Positions 62,396 to 64,000 of a stretch of DNA of 64,000 nt are shown here, in pieces. Within the stretch, counting starts at the first letter, position 1, and every line of letters starts with the position of its first letter. The stretch covers positions 5,839 through 69,838 of the forward strand of contig CAVUCH010000024.1 of assembly GCA_963739995.1 (NCBI GenBank), in the 5' to 3' direction. The notes under the pieces are model-generated. The model worked only from the letters and a program-made list of their open reading frames with translations. It made no database searches and had not been told where the DNA came from. A program made the position numbers and the translations under genes. The stretch comes from CAVUCH01 sp963739995 (GTDB lineage: Bacteria; Acidobacteriota; Vicinamibacteria; Vicinamibacterales; JAENWD01).

Positions 62396-63889
62396 ATGGT
62401 CGTGCGTCGCCTGCATCGATATCGAGCGTGTTTACCCGGCGTAATTGCGCTCGTCATGGCGGGTTGTGCCAGTGGCGCACCGAAGTATGTGAAGCCGGAA
62501 CCCCCGGCGCCGCCCGATTGGATGACGTGGCGAAGCGGAGACGCGTCGCTGCACGAGCCGCTCGAGACGGGCGAGACGCTGCCGGAGAACTGGTGGGCGG
62601 CGTTCTCCGATCCCGTGCTCGACGAGTTACAGCGTCAAGCCGTGCAGGCGAGCCCCGACCTGAAGACGGCGGCGCTCCACTTCGCGCAGGCGCGCGTGCA
62701 GCGACAGACCGTCAGCCCGCAGCACGGCCTGCAAGGCAACCTCTACGCGAGCGCGACCGGCAGGCGTGAAAGCGAGCTCGGAGCGGGCGTGCGCTTGATC
62801 GACGCGCTGGGCGCCGATCCCGCCAAGATCGCGCCGTTGATCGCGGAGCCGTACGGCTTTTACCAGGTGGGCTTCGACGTGTCGTGGGAGTTGGATCTCT
62901 GGGGCCGGATCAGCTCGTCGATCGAGCAGGCCGATGCCGACATCGCCCGTCAAGGCGCGCTGCTCGACCTCGCGAGGGTCAGCCTCGCGACCGACATCGC
63001 GCGCACCTTCTTCGATGTGCGGACGATCCAGCGCCAGATCCGCGTCACGCGTGAGGAAATCGCCGCGATGCAGGACCGGCTGTCGATTATCGAGGCGCAG
63101 GCAGAGGGCGGCTTGGTTGATGGGCTCTCTGTCGAGCGTCAACGAGCCGACCTGTCGGCGCTCAAGGCGCAGCTGCCACCGCTCCTGGCGCGTGAGGCGT
63201 CGAGCGGCAACGAAATCGCACTGCTGCTGGGTGACCATCCCGGCGCACTCACGAGCCGACTGGCGCCAGCAGACACGGACCAATCCCTGACGCTGCCCGA
63301 TCTCACGCTCGGACTGCCGTCGGAACTCGCATCTCGACGACCCGACATCGCGGCGGCCGAGGCGCGGCTGCGCGGCGCCACCGCCGGGATCGGGATCGCC
63401 CGCGCAGCGCTCTATCCGAGCATTCGTCTCGGCGCCAGATTCGGGTCCGAGTCATATCTGGGCAGCGACTTCCTGAGCTGGGGATCTCGGCTCTGGTCGT
63501 TCGGCCCGAGCCTCGACCTGCCCTTGTTCGATCGCGGCCGCCGCAAGAGCGTCGTGCAACTGCGCGAGCTGGAGCAACAGGAGGCGGCGGTCGCCTTTCA
63601 ACGCACCGTGCTCACGGCGTGGAAGGAGATTGACGATGCGCTCACGGGATACACCGCTGAACGGCAGCAGTTGCGTGAGCTCACGTCTCGCGAGCAGAGC
63701 GCGCGACAGGCATACGATCTTGCGCTGGCACGATATGAAGGCGGTGCGGTCGATTTCGTAACGGTCCTCGACAGTCAGCGAGCCCTTCTGCAAGCGACGT
63801 TCGACAAGGCGAGCAGTGAGGGCCGTTTGTTGGTGCGATTCGTCGCGATCAATCGCGCCCTCGGGAATGCGCCGAAGCTGGTTCGATGA
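62396..63889 (+). CDS. Outer-membrane efflux lipoprotein (TolC/NodT family)
   Basis: 497 residues. A lipobox V-M-A-G-C puts the lipid-carrying Cys at residue 24. Two repeated halves follow (about 60-270 and 280-490), with N-W-W-A-A-F-S-D-P-V-L-D-E-L near 65, W-E-L-D-L-W-G-R-I near 165, and L-P-S-E-L-A-S-R-R-P-D-I near 305. P-L-F-D-R-G-R-R-K comes near 380. It forms the trimeric channel that carries substrates out from the YbhGFSR-like pump. Having its own channel gene makes this operon a self-contained tripartite exporter; in E. coli the channel is encoded elsewhere. Confidence 0.94.
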   Translation: MVVRRLHRYRACLPGVIALVMAGCASGAPKYVKPEPPAPPDWMTWRSGDASLHEPLETGETLPENWWAAFSDPVLDELQRQAVQASPDLKTAALHFAQARVQRQTVSPQHGLQGNLYASATGRRESELGAGVRLIDALGADPAKIAPLIAEPYGFYQVGFDVSWELDLWGRISSSIEQADADIARQGALLDLARVSLATDIARTFFDVRTIQRQIRVTREEIAAMQDRLSIIEAQAEGGLVDGLSVERQRADLSALKAQLPPLLAREASSGNEIALLLGDHPGALTSRLAPADTDQSLTLPDLTLGLPSELASRRPDIAAAEARLRGATAGIGIARAALYPSIRLGARFGSESYLGSDFLSWGSRLWSFGPSLDLPLFDRGRRKSVVQLRELEQQEAAVAFQRTVLTAWKEIDDALTGYTAERQQLRELTSREQSARQAYDLALARYEGGAVDFVTVLDSQRALLQATFDKASSEGRLLVRFVAINRALGNAPKLVR

Positions 63890-64000
63890 TGACTTGCCCT
63901 GACACGAGGAGAGAACGGAGTTGAGCAGGTCGATGCAAGTTCGATAGTGAAAAATCGCCGCTACTTCGTAAGTTATTGAACCTAAAGGGTTAAATTGCGT
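63890..64000. other. A+T-richer stretch after the exporter operon
   Basis: The last 60 or so bases are clearly more A+T-rich than the rest (AAAAATCG, TTATTGAACC, GGTTAAATT). AACC-TAAAG-GGTT forms a short imperfect inverted repeat at about 63978-63990. This may be a promoter region or the edge of foreign DNA; too little is visible to decide. Confidence 0.35.

Overview
The window is G+C-rich (roughly two thirds by eye) and densely coded on both strands. It most likely comes from an Acidobacteriota genome, probably a Vicinamibacteria-like lineage. The markers are a PadR regulator followed by an ADOP-type MacB permease (50137-53183), a second ADOP remnant (54208-54525), a secreted VWA protein of the 'VWFA-related Acidobacterial domain' type (20730-21860), and an ECF42 sigma factor with DGPF (YCII) genes (30701-33323). 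The lineage is inferred; no rRNA or tRNA gene was seen.

Layout. 1-3 kb is the edge of a surface-polysaccharide locus: the end of a glucose-1-phosphate cytidylyltransferase, a PIG-L deacetylase, a GT2 glycosyltransferase and a protein with two copies of a Cys/His domain. 3.5-6.1 kb holds a large secreted PQQ-type sugar dehydrogenase with Ig-like and PKD domains. 7-25.9 kb is housekeeping: DUF1015-SerA-SerC (serine synthesis), PcnB, an EamA transporter, DNA polymerase I, a zinc-ribbon acetyltransferase, a BON protein, a ZIP transporter, a TonB/FxLYD/VWA envelope operon, a methyltransferase and inositol-3-phosphate synthase. 26-30.5 kb has acetyl-CoA synthetase, a LolD/MacB-type ATPase and a Tat-exported sugar isomerase-like protein.

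30.7-33.3 kb is the ECF42/DGPF cluster. 35.7-40.7 kb is a signalling operon of a decayed PP2C phosphatase, a Ser/Thr kinase with a long repeat tail, a membrane FHA protein and a secreted protein. 40.8-49.6 kb is metabolic and accessory: a two-domain VOC dioxygenase, a selenium-binding/methanethiol-oxidase-like protein with a His-rich membrane partner, a winged-helix/hydrolase fusion, an FAD oxidoreductase, a beta-propeller and a DUF899 protein. 50-57.4 kb carries PadR-ADOP and then a zone of gene remnants (ADOP, tyrosine recombinase, outer-membrane protein) around an SDR/AraC pair. 57.4-63.9 kb is a complete YbhGFSR-like exporter operon with its own outer-membrane factor.

Two window-wide patterns stand out. 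Seven otherwise intact genes carry one single-base frameshift each, and five of these lie directly against a GTAC, always in the context AGTAC|C on one strand. This looks like systematic read error at a modified motif rather than decay. Several genes also have a -10-like hexamer only 7-11 nt from the start codon and no Shine-Dalgarno sequence, which suggests leaderless transcripts.
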